64,000 nucleotides of DNA from an uncultured Clostridia bacterium (lineage in GTDB: Bacteria; Bacillota; Clostridia; Christensenellales; Borkfalkiaceae). The notes beneath the pieces were generated by a model that ran no database searches, was not told where the DNA came from, and saw only the letters and a program-made list of their open reading frames with translations. Positions 1 through 7,019 of the stretch are shown piece by piece (positions within the stretch are counted from its first letter, which is position 1; each line of letters opens with the position of its first letter). The stretch lies in NCBI GenBank assembly GCA_947630605.1, contig CANRIO010000001.1:1-64000 (forward strand), written 5' to 3'. The translations under genes were made by a program, and so were the position numbers.

Positions 1-1
1 C

Positions 2-634
2 CGCATGCACCGCGACTTTGCAAACGCACACGAGGGGGCATTTTTTACCGTCGGCATCCACCCCGAGAGCGCGGGGAAACCCTACGATGAGGAGGAATTT
101 CTTGCCCTCGCAGGGGAGAAAACATGCGTCGCCGTGGGGGAGATCGGGCTGGACCACCACTATGAGGGGTACGACCGCGCGGCACAGCAAAGGCTCTTTT
201 CCGAGCAGTTGGAGCTCGCCGGGCGCCTTCATCTCCCCGTTCAGATCCACTCCCGCGACGCCTGCGCCGATACCCTCGCCATTCTAAAAGAACAGGAAAA
301 ATCGCTCCGCTACGGCCTTCTCATGCACTGCTATAGCTACGGCTGCGAGAACCTCGACAGCTTCCTATCCCTCGGGGCTTTCATCTCGCTCGGCGGGGTC
401 GTTTGCTTCAAAAATGCCCGCCGCGCATGCGAAACGGCGGTAGCATGTCCGAGGGAGAGGCTTCTTTCCGAGACGGACAGTCCCTATCTTTCCCCCTTCC
501 GCGGGGAGAAAAATACCCCTGCGAACATCCCCGTCATCGTGCAAAAACTCGCCGACCTCAAGGGCATCGACTTTGATGAGATGAAAGCGCAGATCGCCTT
601 GAACGCCCGCGCCCTTTTTCCAAAATTACAGTGA
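2..634 (+). CDS. tatD: TatD family metal-dependent hydrolase (5' end cut by window edge)
   Basis: The frame is open from the first bases, so the gene begins upstream of the window. About 45 N-terminal residues, including the HxH metal site, are missing compared with the usual length of about 255. What remains shows TatD landmarks: GEIGLDHHY (metal-binding Glu), QIHSRDA, MHCYSYG and the C-terminal SETDSPYLSP motif with its metal-binding Asp. The family are TIM-barrel, metal-dependent deoxyribonucleases/phosphoesterases of the cytoplasm. The stop lies 3 bp before the radical SAM gene, so the two form an operon, as in other Firmicutes where this radical SAM family is found next to tatD. Confidence 0.93.
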   Translation, partial: RMHRDFANAHEGAFFTVGIHPESAGKPYDEEEFLALAGEKTCVAVGEIGLDHHYEGYDRAAQQRLFSEQLELAGRLHLPVQIHSRDACADTLAILKEQEKSLRYGLLMHCYSYGCENLDSFLSLGAFISLGGVVCFKNARRACETAVACPRERLLSETDSPYLSPFRGEKNTPANIPVIVQKLADLKGIDFDEMKAQIALNARALFPKLQ

Positions 635-637
635 ATT

Positions 638-1231
638 ATGAAGGATATTTACACCTATCAGATCGGCAAAAACCTCTATATCAACCTCACGAACCGTTGC
701 ACGAACCGCTGCACTTTCTGCGTGCGCAACGGCAAGGAGACGTACGAGGGCTACCCACTTTGGCTGAAGGAGGGGGAGCCGACGGTGGAGCAGGTCATCT
801 CCGGGATCGGCGATCCCAAAAATTATGACGAAGTTGTCTTCTGCGGCTTCGGCGAGCCCACTTACCGCCTCGACGCGATGCTGAAGATCTGCGACTATGT
901 CCATGAAAATGGCGGGCGGACGCGCGTCAACACCAACGGACATGGGGCCCTCATCGCGGACATGGGTATCGCCGAGAAGCTCAAGGGCAAGCTCGACGGG
1001 GTGAACATCTCCCTCAACGCGTCCTCGAAGGAGAAGTACGACGCACTCTGCCGCCCCAAGATCGAAGGGGCATTTGAAGGGCTTCTCGCCTTCGCCCGCG
1101 ACTGCAAGAGATGCGGCGTGAACGCGTGGTTTTCCGTCGTCGATTGCATCGGCGAAGAGGAGGTCGCCGCCTGCGCCCGCCTCGCAAAAGAAATTGGCCT
1201 ACCCCTCCGCGTAAGACCGATGATCGAATAA
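638..1231 (+). CDS. TatD-linked radical SAM protein
   Basis: A 197-residue protein with the radical SAM cluster motif CTNRCTFC (C21, C25, C28), followed by FCGFGEPT (the GGE-like SAM-binding strand) and a short half-barrel. Its small size and position directly after tatD match the TatD-associated radical SAM family (TIGR04038-type). The substrate is unknown. It starts 3 bp after the tatD stop with no clear Shine-Dalgarno, which suggests translational coupling. The C-terminus (RVRPMIE) is typical of the family, so it is complete. The operon link is seen directly; the joint function is inference. Confidence 0.9.
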   Translation: MKDIYTYQIGKNLYINLTNRCTNRCTFCVRNGKETYEGYPLWLKEGEPTVEQVISGIGDPKNYDEVVFCGFGEPTYRLDAMLKICDYVHENGGRTRVNTNGHGALIADMGIAEKLKGKLDGVNISLNASSKEKYDALCRPKIEGAFEGLLAFARDCKRCGVNAWFSVVDCIGEEEVAACARLAKEIGLPLRVRPMIE

Positions 1232-1450
1232 ACGCGCCATCGCGTGTCATTCTGAGGCGCAGCCGAAGAATCCCTACAAAACCAACAAGGCGCATTGAGA
1301 GGGGGTCTCCTCCGCCGCGATAAGTGCGTACTTCGCCTTCGGCTCGTGCGCCGCTATCGCGGCGTCGAGATGAGGAGAAAAAACGGGGATGACGCGGACG
1401 CCCATTCGCCTACTTCGGGACGATGACGCCTGTCCAAAAAAATATTTTGA
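1232..1450. repeat. Intergenic mosaic repeat locus 1
   Basis: No gene is seen between 1232 and the radC promoter. At 1245-1273 is a module of the form GTCATTCTGAG...GAAGAATCCC. At 1296-1377 a second module ends in GTCGAGATGAGGA, the reverse complement of the CTCATCTCGAC module found near 20490, 20660, 51650 and 62520. Both belong to the dispersed family described in the findings. Confidence 0.7.
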
Positions 1451-1469
1451 AGAAATTTGCGGAAAAGGG

Positions 1470-1499
1470 TTGAAAAGAAGGGGCGAGGGGTGGTATAAT
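1470..1499 (+). promoter_or_regulatory. Predicted promoter of radC
   Basis: TTGAAA (1470-1475), an 18-bp spacer, then TATAAT (1494-1499). It lies 67 bp upstream of the GTG start of radC. Confidence 0.6.
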
Positions 1500-1566
1500 G
1501 AGAAAAACTTCCAAGGGCGGGGATAAGGAATAATATTCCCCTGTTTGGACAGAGAAGAGGCGGACC

Positions 1567-2301
1567 GTGGAAAGGAATAGAGAGCCGGGCTTGCATGATG
1601 GCCACAGACAACGCATGTTTGAGCATCTATGCGACGGCGCCAAGTTACAGGATCACGAACTATTGGAGATCCTGTTATTTTATGCCATCCCGAGGAAGAA
1701 TACCAACCCCATCGCCCATGACCTTCTCAACGCCTTCGGCTCCCTCGACGGGGTGTTCTCCGCTTCGAAAGAAAAGCTCCTCGAGGTAAACGGGATCGGC
1801 GAGGCAACGGCGACCTATATCACCGCGATCTCCTCTCTCATGGAGAGATTGAAGACCCCTCCCGAAAAACTTCCCAAGATCTACAATGTCCACTCTTTCA
1901 CGGAATATCTCGACAAAAGCTTGAAGACGGACGCGGAGGAGGTCTTACATATCTATTGTTTGGATGCAAATCACACGGTAAAATTCGTCAAGAAGTTTAC
2001 CTCCTGCCTTCCAGACAAGGTGGAAGTCCCGCCCGATGAGATCGGGCATGTCATTGCGACGCAACATCCGCACAGCGTCATCATTGCACACAACCATCCC
2101 AACCATTTAGCCACGCCCTCTCCTGCGGATGACCGCTTTACGAAGCAGATACAGATGCTCTGCATGATCCACGGATCGACCGTCGACGATCATGTCGTCG
2201 TCGGCATCGGGGAGCCCTTCAGCTACTTTTTGACGGGACGATTGCAGAAGATCAAGGAGGAGTGCCGCCGCAACCTCACCGAAGGGCCGTACCTTAATTG
2301 A
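1567..2301 (+). CDS. radC: RadC family JAB-domain protein
   Basis: A 244-residue protein with an N-terminal helix-hairpin-helix-like region (VNGIGEATATYITAI, roughly residues 75-90) and a C-terminal JAB/MPN domain. The JAMM metal motif is readable: H175, H177 and D188 in HNHPN...TPSPAD. A His replaces the Gly that usually follows HNHPS. RadC proteins are widespread; an enzymatic role in DNA repair is traditional but not well established. The GTG start was chosen because AGGCGG lies just upstream. A weaker in-frame start further in would remove the N-terminal domain. Confidence 0.93.
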   Translation: MERNREPGLHDGHRQRMFEHLCDGAKLQDHELLEILLFYAIPRKNTNPIAHDLLNAFGSLDGVFSASKEKLLEVNGIGEATATYITAISSLMERLKTPPEKLPKIYNVHSFTEYLDKSLKTDAEEVLHIYCLDANHTVKFVKKFTSCLPDKVEVPPDEIGHVIATQHPHSVIIAHNHPNHLATPSPADDRFTKQIQMLCMIHGSTVDDHVVVGIGEPFSYFLTGRLQKIKEECRRNLTEGPYLN

Positions 2302-2376
2302 GAATGGGGCAGGTCATCGGAAGCACCGCCCACCTCCTTTGATCCCCCTCCCCAGGGAGAAGGTATAAAATAAGAA

Positions 2377-2400
2377 CGCCTCCCCGTATGAGGGGAGGCG
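2377..2400 (-). terminator. Rho-independent terminator downstream of the 2406-2849 gene
   Basis: A perfect 9-bp stem (CGCCTCCCC / GGGGAGGCG) with a 6-nt loop. Read on the minus strand it is followed by a T-rich stretch. It sits between two convergent genes and could also slow readthrough from radC. Confidence 0.75.
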
Positions 2401-2405
2401 ATACT

Positions 2406-2849
2406 TTACGCGATCAGGCTCTTCCAGGTCTTTTCGAACTGTTCTTCCGACTTTAGAAGTTCCTTTGCGAGTGCGCGGATGTCCTCGTCGGCGAAGTCCT
2501 CGGACATTTCCCCGAGCGACGTCTTGAGCGCGGTGATTCCCATCACCGTCCCTTGCACCATCATCTCGGCGATGTGGGCGCGGGAATCGTCCTTCAATGT
2601 GTTCATCTTGATGCCCATCCACATCATTCCCTTCTTGATGGGGCCGGGGTTCTTGAGCTCGATCTCCCGCTCTTTTGCAAGGAGGGCGGCCTTTCCGCCG
2701 ATGCGCTCATATTCCTCATGTTGGCGCAAAAGTTCCTCCTTGATCTCCTCGTCCTCTGTCTCGGGCAGAATGTCCGAGATGGACTGAATGGCATATTGGC
2801 AGTTGCGATGCACTTCCGCCAGCACTTCTTCGCTCTTTTTGATGTCCAT
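2406..2849 (-). CDS. Small helical protein of unknown function (ferritin-like fold possible)
   Basis: A 147-residue acidic protein with no signal peptide or membrane segment. The sequence is almost wholly amphipathic helix: an N-terminal ESEVL/H-type helix pair, KNPGPIKKGMMWMGIKMNTL in the middle, then two more helices. Spaced Glu/His residues and four predicted helices resemble the DUF2383/ferritin-like superfamily, but no family is recognised with certainty. The ATG has a good AAAGGAG site. The gene stands alone, convergent with radC and divergent from rplU. Confidence 0.75.
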   Translation of the reverse strand: MDIKKSEEVLAEVHRNCQYAIQSISDILPETEDEEIKEELLRQHEEYERIGGKAALLAKEREIELKNPGPIKKGMMWMGIKMNTLKDDSRAHIAEMMVQGTVMGITALKTSLGEMSEDFADEDIRALAKELLKSEEQFEKTWKSLIA

Positions 2850-2907
2850 ATTTTTCTCCTTTTGCCCGTAGTTTGCGAAAAAATCCGCTTTCTATGCGAA
2901 AAACCGC

Positions 2908-2936
2908 TTGACTTTTGCACGCGGGTATGCTAAATT
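2908..2936 (+). promoter_or_regulatory. Predicted promoter of rplU-rpmA
   Basis: TTGACT (2908-2913), a 17-bp spacer, then TAAATT (2931-2936). It precedes a leader of about 90 nt before rplU. Confidence 0.6.
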
Positions 2937-2942
2937 TATTTT

Positions 2943-3029
2943 TGAGCCGCTAAGGACGGGCACCAAAGCGTTTACGAAAGTAAGCCGCCTAAGATATCTT
3001 GCGAGACCGGGAAGAGGAGGTAAAAGCGA
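2943..3029 (+). ncRNA. Possible ribosomal protein L21 leader (autoregulatory 5' leader)
   Basis: A leader of about 87 nt separates the promoter from rplU. It includes GCCGCTAAGGACGGGC and CCGCCTAAGATATCTTGCG blocks that can pair locally. Firmicutes rplU genes often carry an L21-leader RNA at this place. The match is by position and general look only; I cannot score it against a covariance model. Confidence 0.35.
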
Positions 3030-3335
3030 ATGTACGCAATCATCGAGAACGGCGGAAAGCAGTATAAGGTTTCCGAGGGCGATGTTGTCAAGGTGGAAAA
3101 GCTCAAGGCCGAAGTCGGCGAAGAAGTCACCTTCAACGTCGTGATGCTCGCGGACGGCGAGACCGTCAAAGTGGGCGAGGAAGCGAAGGCTGCCAAAGTC
3201 ACGGGCAAAGTGGAAGCGCAGGACAAATTCAAGAAGATCATCGTCTTCAAGTATAAGTCCAAGAAGAATGAGCGCAAGAAGCAGGGCCACCGCCAGCCGT
3301 TCACCGCTGTGAAGATCGAGAAGATCGTAGGCTAA
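3030..3335 (+). CDS. rplU: 50S ribosomal protein L21
   Basis: A 101-residue protein starting [14 protein letters not shown] and containing the C-terminal [15 protein letters not shown] signature of bacterial L21. It is an early-assembling protein of the large subunit that binds 23S rRNA. Strong GAGGAGG site before ATG. It is followed after 67 bp by rpmA; most Firmicutes have the prp protease gene between them, and it is absent here. Confidence 0.98.
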   Translation: MYAIIENGGKQYKVSEGDVVKVEKLKAEVGEEVTFNVVMLADGETVKVGEEAKAAKVTGKVEAQDKFKKIIVFKYKSKKNERKKQGHRQPFTAVKIEKIVG

Positions 3336-3402
3336 ACTTGCTCGCCTTTGGGAAGGCACAGGGGGAATTTCCTCCGAACGATCAAATTAAGGAGAAGAAA
3401 TC

Positions 3403-3669
3403 ATGATTTTTATCAGATTATTCGCGCATAAAAAGGGTACCGGTTCCTCCCACAACGGCAGAGACTCGAACGCAAAGCGCCTCGGGGTCAAGCGCCAGGA
3501 CGGGCAGGAAGTCCTCGCGGGCAGCATCATCGTCCGCCAGAGGGGAACGAAGATCCACCCGGGCAACAACGTCGGCATCGGCGGAGACGATACGCTCTTC
3601 GCCCTCAAGGACGGGGTCGTCAAGTTCGAGCGCAAGGGAAGAGATAAGAAACAAGTCAGCGTATATTGA
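3403..3669 (+). CDS. rpmA: 50S ribosomal protein L27
   Basis: An 88-residue protein with the L27 core [21 protein letters not shown] and [10 protein letters not shown]. The core is preceded by seven residues, MIFIRLF. In Firmicutes L27 is normally made with an extension ending in a LQFF-A type site that the Prp protease cuts; here the extension is short and ends RLF before AHKKG. The ATG at 3403 has an AAGGAG site 8 bp away, so the extension is probably translated. No prp gene lies between rplU and rpmA. Confidence 0.97.
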   Translation: MIFIRLFAHKKGTGSSHNGRDSNAKRLGVKRQDGQEVLAGSIIVRQRGTKIHPGNNVGIGGDDTLFALKDGVVKFERKGRDKKQVSVY

Positions 3670-3678
3670 GAACACAGG

Positions 3679-3710
3679 CCGCACCAAAGAAGGGTGCGGT
3701 CTTTCGTTTA
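3679..3710 (+). terminator. Terminator of the rplU-rpmA operon
   Basis: CCGCACC / GGTGCGG stem with a 7-nt loop, followed by TCTTTCGTTT, 9 bp after the rpmA stop. Confidence 0.8.
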
Positions 3711-3753
3711 CAAAAAATTTTGCAAAAAAATTTTCAATCATGAGAAAAAACGC

Positions 3754-3782
3754 TTGCAATGAAGGCGGGAATGTGGTATTCT
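3754..3782 (+). promoter_or_regulatory. Predicted promoter of the tRNA cluster
   Basis: TTGCAA (3754-3759), a 17-bp spacer, then TATTCT (3777-3782), 12 bp before the tRNA-Val 5' end. Confidence 0.65.
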
Positions 3783-3794
3783 ATATGAGCTAAC

Positions 3795-3870
3795 GGAAGT
3801 TTAGCTCAGCCGGGAGAGCACCTGCCTTACAAGCAGGGGGTCATAGGTTCGATCCCTATAACTTCCACCA
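3795..3870 (+). tRNA. tRNA-Val(TAC)
   Basis: Full cloverleaf: acceptor GGAAGTT/AACTTCC, anticodon stem CCTGC/GCAGG with loop CTTACAA, T loop TTCGATC, encoded CCA. First gene of a three-tRNA cluster. Confidence 0.97.
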
Positions 3871-3892
3871 ATACAGTGCGGTAAGCTCATAT

Positions 3893-3967
3893 GCGGGAAT
3901 AGCTCAGTGGTAGAGCGCCACCTTGCCAAGGTGGATGTCGCGGGTTCAAATCTCGTTTCCCGCTCCA
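3893..3967 (+). tRNA. tRNA-Gly(GCC)
   Basis: Acceptor GCGGGAA/TTCCCGC, anticodon loop TTGCCAA between CCACC and GGTGG, T loop TTCAAAT, discriminator U, encoded CCA. Confidence 0.97.
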
Positions 3968-3994
3968 AACACAGCTCCGCACTGTTTTTTATTC

Positions 3995-4069
3995 GGCGCC
4001 ATAGCCAAGTGGTAAGGCAAGGGTCTGCAAAACCCTGACTCCCCGGTTCAAATCCGGGTGGCGCCTCCA
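3995..4069 (+). tRNA. tRNA-Cys(GCA)
   Basis: Acceptor GGCGCCA/TGGCGCC, anticodon loop CTGCAAA between AGGGT and ACCCT, discriminator U, encoded CCA. Last gene of the cluster. Confidence 0.97.
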
Positions 4070-4071
4070 AA

Positions 4072-4104
4072 AAAGACTGCCTGATAAAAGGGCAGTCTTT
4101 TGTG
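4072..4104 (+). terminator. Terminator of the tRNA cluster
   Basis: A perfect 10-bp stem AAAGACTGCC / GGCAGTCTTT followed by TGTG; the right arm itself supplies the T-rich end. Confidence 0.75.
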
Positions 4105-4177
4105 TTCTTCTTGAAATTTAAGGCCTGCCCTTGGACATGGTAGGCCTGTTTTTTGTCTGGTTGGAATTTGAAGGGGG

Positions 4178-4870
4178 TCACTCTCCTTTCTTTTTCGGCT
4201 TTATCATGCGAAGGAGGGGGATGATGAGTGCGCCGAGCGAGTTGCCGAGAATGATCATCACAAGGTACCCGAATGCCTTGGCGGAGACGATGCCGGAAGT
4301 CGCAAAGTAGAACATATCGGCGATGGAGTGTTCATAGCCGCTCAGGATGAAGGCGGGGATGCACATCAGGATGCCGAGGGGCGTCTTGTTGTTCGTGTAG
4401 AGGTCGATGGCGAGATAGACGAGGATCCCGCAGAGGATCGCGCGCAGAAGCCCGAAGCCGTACCCCTGTGCGAGCTTCCCGCCCGCTTCTCCGCAGAGAA
4501 GGGCCGCCGAATCTTTGAGATGGGGGAAGATGAACCCGATGAGATACCCGAAGGCGACCGTGCCGATGAGATTGCCGAGGAGGGCGAGAAGAAGGACGGA
4601 GATGTCCTCTTTGGAATGCTTTTGGGGGACGAGCCCGATCTTTCCCGTGTAGAGGGCGTAGCCGCGCATGCAGATGGCAAGCAGGGCCATCGAGAAGAGA
4701 AATGCCCCGATATATTGCCCGTAAAAGGGAACTTCCGCCCCGTCCGTAAGGCCGTAGCGGCAGGCGAGGTAGACGGCCCCGCCGAGGGAGATCATCATGC
4801 CGCCGAGCATCCCCTCCGCGATCCGCTGTGCAACGGTGAGGGCACTTTCTTCGAATGTCTGCTTGTTCAT
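4178..4870 (-). CDS. Formate/nitrite transporter (FNT) family channel
   Basis: A 230-residue integral membrane protein with about six transmembrane segments. Family landmarks are the SGYEHSIADMFYF motif (the SGFEHS-type pore half-helix) and the late GNSLGAL motif. FNT proteins are pentameric channels that move formate, nitrite or hydrosulfide. The TM2/TM5 half-helix arrangement and length slightly below the usual 250-280 fit a compact member. The anion cannot be told from sequence alone. The C-terminus is a short Lys-rich tail. It is monocistronic, downstream of the pyridoxal-kinase-like gene on the same strand. Confidence 0.9.
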   Translation of the reverse strand: MNKQTFEESALTVAQRIAEGMLGGMMISLGGAVYLACRYGLTDGAEVPFYGQYIGAFLFSMALLAICMRGYALYTGKIGLVPQKHSKEDISVLLLALLGNLIGTVAFGYLIGFIFPHLKDSAALLCGEAGGKLAQGYGFGLLRAILCGILVYLAIDLYTNNKTPLGILMCIPAFILSGYEHSIADMFYFATSGIVSAKAFGYLVMIILGNSLGALIIPLLRMIKPKKKGE

Positions 4871-4879
4871 GTTTTTCCT

Positions 4880-5003
4880 CCGTATATGTGGTTTTACTTA
4901 CAAGGCTCCTCCGTGGGAGGAGCTGTCACGCGGGAGCGTGACTGAGGTGGGGCGAATTCTGAATTCGTACCCACCCCCCTACCCCCCTCCTCGGGAGGGG
5001 GGC
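4880..5003. repeat. Intergenic repeat module (TCACGC/GCGTGA palindrome and G/C hairpin)
   Basis: At 4917-4945 AGCTGTCACGC...GCGTGACTGA forms a small palindrome that recurs at 20553-20583. At about 4980-5002 CCCCCCTCC/GGAGGGGGG forms a second hairpin; a related CCTCC-GTGGGAGGGGGG block is at 25461-25485. No gene is visible. Confidence 0.55.
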
Positions 5004-5005
5004 CT

Positions 5006-5803
5006 TCACTTCCCGGCGAAGTGCGAGGTGAGGATACTAAGTTCCTGCTCGTAGTTCATGCCGTACTTTTTGTCGGGCACCTCGCGCGCGGTGCGGAGAA
5101 TGGAGCGGTAGCAGAACTCGACGGTGAGCTTTAAGGCCTCTTCAAGCGCCATCCCTCTGCCGATACAGCCCGCAAATGCGGAGGCGAACACGTCGCCCGC
5201 TCCGTGGAAGGACCCATCCACTTTTTTGAGCGGCATCCGCTTTTTTGCCCCGTCGAAGTAGTGCAAAAAGTACCCGTCCTCATCGTCCGCGCCCGTGATG
5301 ACGGGGTGCGGGCAGAGCAAAGAAAGTTTTTCGAGCGCCCTCGAGGCGTCCCTCTCCCCCGTGAGCAAAAAGGCCTCGGTGTCGTTGGGCAAAATGTAGT
5401 CTGCGAGCGCGCATAGGGTACCCATGTCCGAGGCAAACCCCTCATCAAAGCCGCGATAGAACTGAAAATTGTCCCCAAGGACAGGGTCGACGATGAAGAT
5501 GCCGCCCTCTTTCAGGAAGCGCCTCTTTACCTCTTTGACGAAATCGATCTGGCTACGGCTGCCGAGATACCCGCTCAAAATGACGTCGTATTTGAGGCCG
5601 AGCGTCTCCCAATGGTCGCAGATCTTTTTCATCTCGTCGTCGAGGTTCAAAAAAGTATACCCCGAAAATCCTCCCGTATGGGTGGAGAGCAGGGCGGTCG
5701 GCAGAATGTCCACAGTCGCTCCGCAGGCCGAGAGCACGGGCAGGGCAACGGTCAGGGAGCACTTCCCCACGCAGGAGATGTCGTTGACGGCGAGAGCGCG
5801 CAT
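5006..5803 (-). CDS. Pyridoxamine/pyridoxal kinase-like protein (PfkB/ribokinase fold)
   Basis: A 265-residue protein that starts MRALAVNDISCVGKCS, like Firmicutes pyridoxamine kinases. It carries FIVDPVLGDN (phosphate-binding strand) and the C-terminal catalytic loop GSFHGAGDVFASAFAG, whose Asp is the general base (usually GTGD in this family, here GAGD). It would phosphorylate B6 vitamers in the salvage route to pyridoxal phosphate. An in-frame ATG lies 8 codons upstream, but the start at 5803 has GAGGTGA in proper spacing and fits the family N-terminus. Substrate assignment within the PfkB superfamily is by similarity of landmarks only. Confidence 0.88.
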   Translation of the reverse strand: MRALAVNDISCVGKCSLTVALPVLSACGATVDILPTALLSTHTGGFSGYTFLNLDDEMKKICDHWETLGLKYDVILSGYLGSRSQIDFVKEVKRRFLKEGGIFIVDPVLGDNFQFYRGFDEGFASDMGTLCALADYILPNDTEAFLLTGERDASRALEKLSLLCPHPVITGADDEDGYFLHYFDGAKKRMPLKKVDGSFHGAGDVFASAFAGCIGRGMALEEALKLTVEFCYRSILRTAREVPDKKYGMNYEQELSILTSHFAGK

Positions 5804-5832
5804 ACAGTCACCTCGAATTGAAATCAAAATAT

Positions 5833-5861
5833 ATTATAGCAACTTTTCCGGCAAAACGCAA
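5833..5861 (-). promoter_or_regulatory. Predicted promoter of the pyridoxal-kinase-like gene
   Basis: On the minus strand TTGCGT (5861-5856), a 17-bp spacer, then TATAAT (5838-5833), about 30 bp before the start codon. Confidence 0.7.
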
Positions 5862-5920
5862 CGTAAATTGAAGATATGCTTCTCATTTGGAAAATTTTTT
5901 AATTCACAATGTGATTTTTC

Positions 5921-5949
5921 TTTACAGCGATGTATTTTTCCGCTATAAT
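5921..5949 (+). promoter_or_regulatory. Predicted promoter of the Pr6Pr gene
   Basis: TTTACA (5921-5926), a 17-bp spacer, then a perfect TATAAT (5944-5949). It rules out the earlier in-frame ATG at 5887 as the start of the downstream gene. Confidence 0.75.
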
Positions 5950-5982
5950 GATTTCACAACAAACCCTATCCGTGAGGCAAAT

Positions 5983-6693
5983 ATGAGAAAAAATCTTGTC
6001 GTCCAGCTCATCTATCGCATCGTCCTGTGCTGCGTCTCCTTCCTCGCTTGCCTGCTCTCTCTGCGCGTCTTCTATGCGGGGCAGGGCGGGCGGCCCATGA
6101 GCTGGGATATCTTAAAATATTACACGAATCTCTCCAACTATGTCGTATTCGTCGTCTCGCTCGCGGTGACGATCGCCACCGCCGTCCGCGTTTTGAAGGG
6201 GGAGCGCGAGGGATATAACCGCATCCTTCTGACCTTCAAATTCATGACGACGGTCATGATCCTCGTCACCTTCCTCGTCGTCGTCTTCCTCCTCAACAGC
6301 CCCGCAAACGCGAGTTATTGGCTGGATGTGGGGAACATGTCCTATCACTGTCTTGCGCCGCTCCTCTTCGTCTTTGACTACATCTTGTTCGAAAAGAAGG
6401 GTACCATGTCCGTGTTCGCCCCGCTGTATAGCCTCATTTTACCCCTCATCTACGTCGTTTACATCTTTATTTTGGGCGCGAGCATCGAAAATTTCGAATA
6501 CCCGTATTTCTTCCTCAACGTTCGCGAGATCGGCTATGGGAGCGTCTGCCTTTGGGTGCTTGCCCTCGTTGCCATCTTCACCGTACTCGGCTATCTTCTG
6601 TGGCTTTGGAACCGCTTCGGGAAGTTCGACGGCAAGTGGAAGTTCGATTTCCACGGCATCCGTCACACAAGGCGGGAGTGCGAAGAGGGCTGA
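5983..6693 (+). CDS. Pr6Pr-type (FAR-17a/AIG1-like) membrane protein
   Basis: A 236-residue protein with six predicted membrane segments, starting LIYRIVLCCVSFLACLLSL. YYTNLSNYVVFV and the SYHCLAPLLFVFDYILFE stretch, with a conserved Asn and His, resemble the Pr6Pr/FAR-17a/AIG1 group. Eukaryotic relatives are intramembrane hydrolases of fatty-acid esters that use Thr and His; whether this bacterial protein acts that way is unknown. The start at 5983 has GTGAGG upstream and lies 33 bp after the -10 box. The C-terminus is basic. Confidence 0.75.
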   Translation: MRKNLVVQLIYRIVLCCVSFLACLLSLRVFYAGQGGRPMSWDILKYYTNLSNYVVFVVSLAVTIATAVRVLKGEREGYNRILLTFKFMTTVMILVTFLVVVFLLNSPANASYWLDVGNMSYHCLAPLLFVFDYILFEKKGTMSVFAPLYSLILPLIYVVYIFILGASIENFEYPYFFLNVREIGYGSVCLWVLALVAIFTVLGYLLWLWNRFGKFDGKWKFDFHGIRHTRRECEEG

Positions 6694-6730
6694 TATATGG
6701 TAAAACTTTTTTCAGCGGGCGGGAAATAAC

Positions 6731-6759
6731 TTTACACCGTCCCGCTTTTTTGTTATAAT
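6731..6759 (+). promoter_or_regulatory. Strong promoter immediately before the HMA gene (leaderless arrangement)
   Basis: TTTACA (6731-6736), exactly 17 bp, then TATAAT (6754-6759). The ATG of the next gene is at 6768, only 8 bp after the -10, so transcription should begin at or within 2 nt of the start codon. There is no room for a Shine-Dalgarno. Confidence 0.8.
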
Positions 6760-6767
6760 TTGTGGGT

Positions 6768-6992
6768 ATGAAGAAAGTCATCGAGATCGAAGATCTCTGC
6801 TGCAAGAAGTGTGCCGAGCGGGTGGAGCGCAAACTCCTCCTTTTGGAGGGGGTCGAGGGCGCGAAGGCGAATTTCAAGAAGGGCGTCGTCTTTGTGGAGA
6901 CCGACCTTCCCGACGAAGCCCTCTTAAAATGTGTTACGGATGCCGGTTTCACCGTGAAGAGCATCCATCCGCGCAAGGGCATTTTCGGCTGA
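6768..6992 (+). CDS. Heavy-metal-associated (HMA) domain protein
   Basis: A 74-residue single-domain protein with the ferredoxin-like HMA pattern KKVIEIEDLCCKKCAERVERKL...VEGAKANFKKGVVFVE. The usual metal site GMxCxxC is here DLCCKKC, so the two Cys are kept and an extra Cys is added. Such proteins carry Cu(I) or similar soft metals or act as free chaperones, but no P-type copper ATPase is adjacent. The mRNA is predicted to be leaderless (see promoter). ileS follows after 27 bp and may be co-transcribed. Confidence 0.85.
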   Translation: MKKVIEIEDLCCKKCAERVERKLLLLEGVEGAKANFKKGVVFVETDLPDEALLKCVTDAGFTVKSIHPRKGIFG

Positions 6993-7019
6993 GAAAAACA
7001 CCCCATATAAGGAGTTTTT

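Noticed and set aside
6993-7019. T-box leader for ileS
   Set aside because: Only 27 bp separate ileS from the previous gene, and no T-box or terminator hairpin fits.
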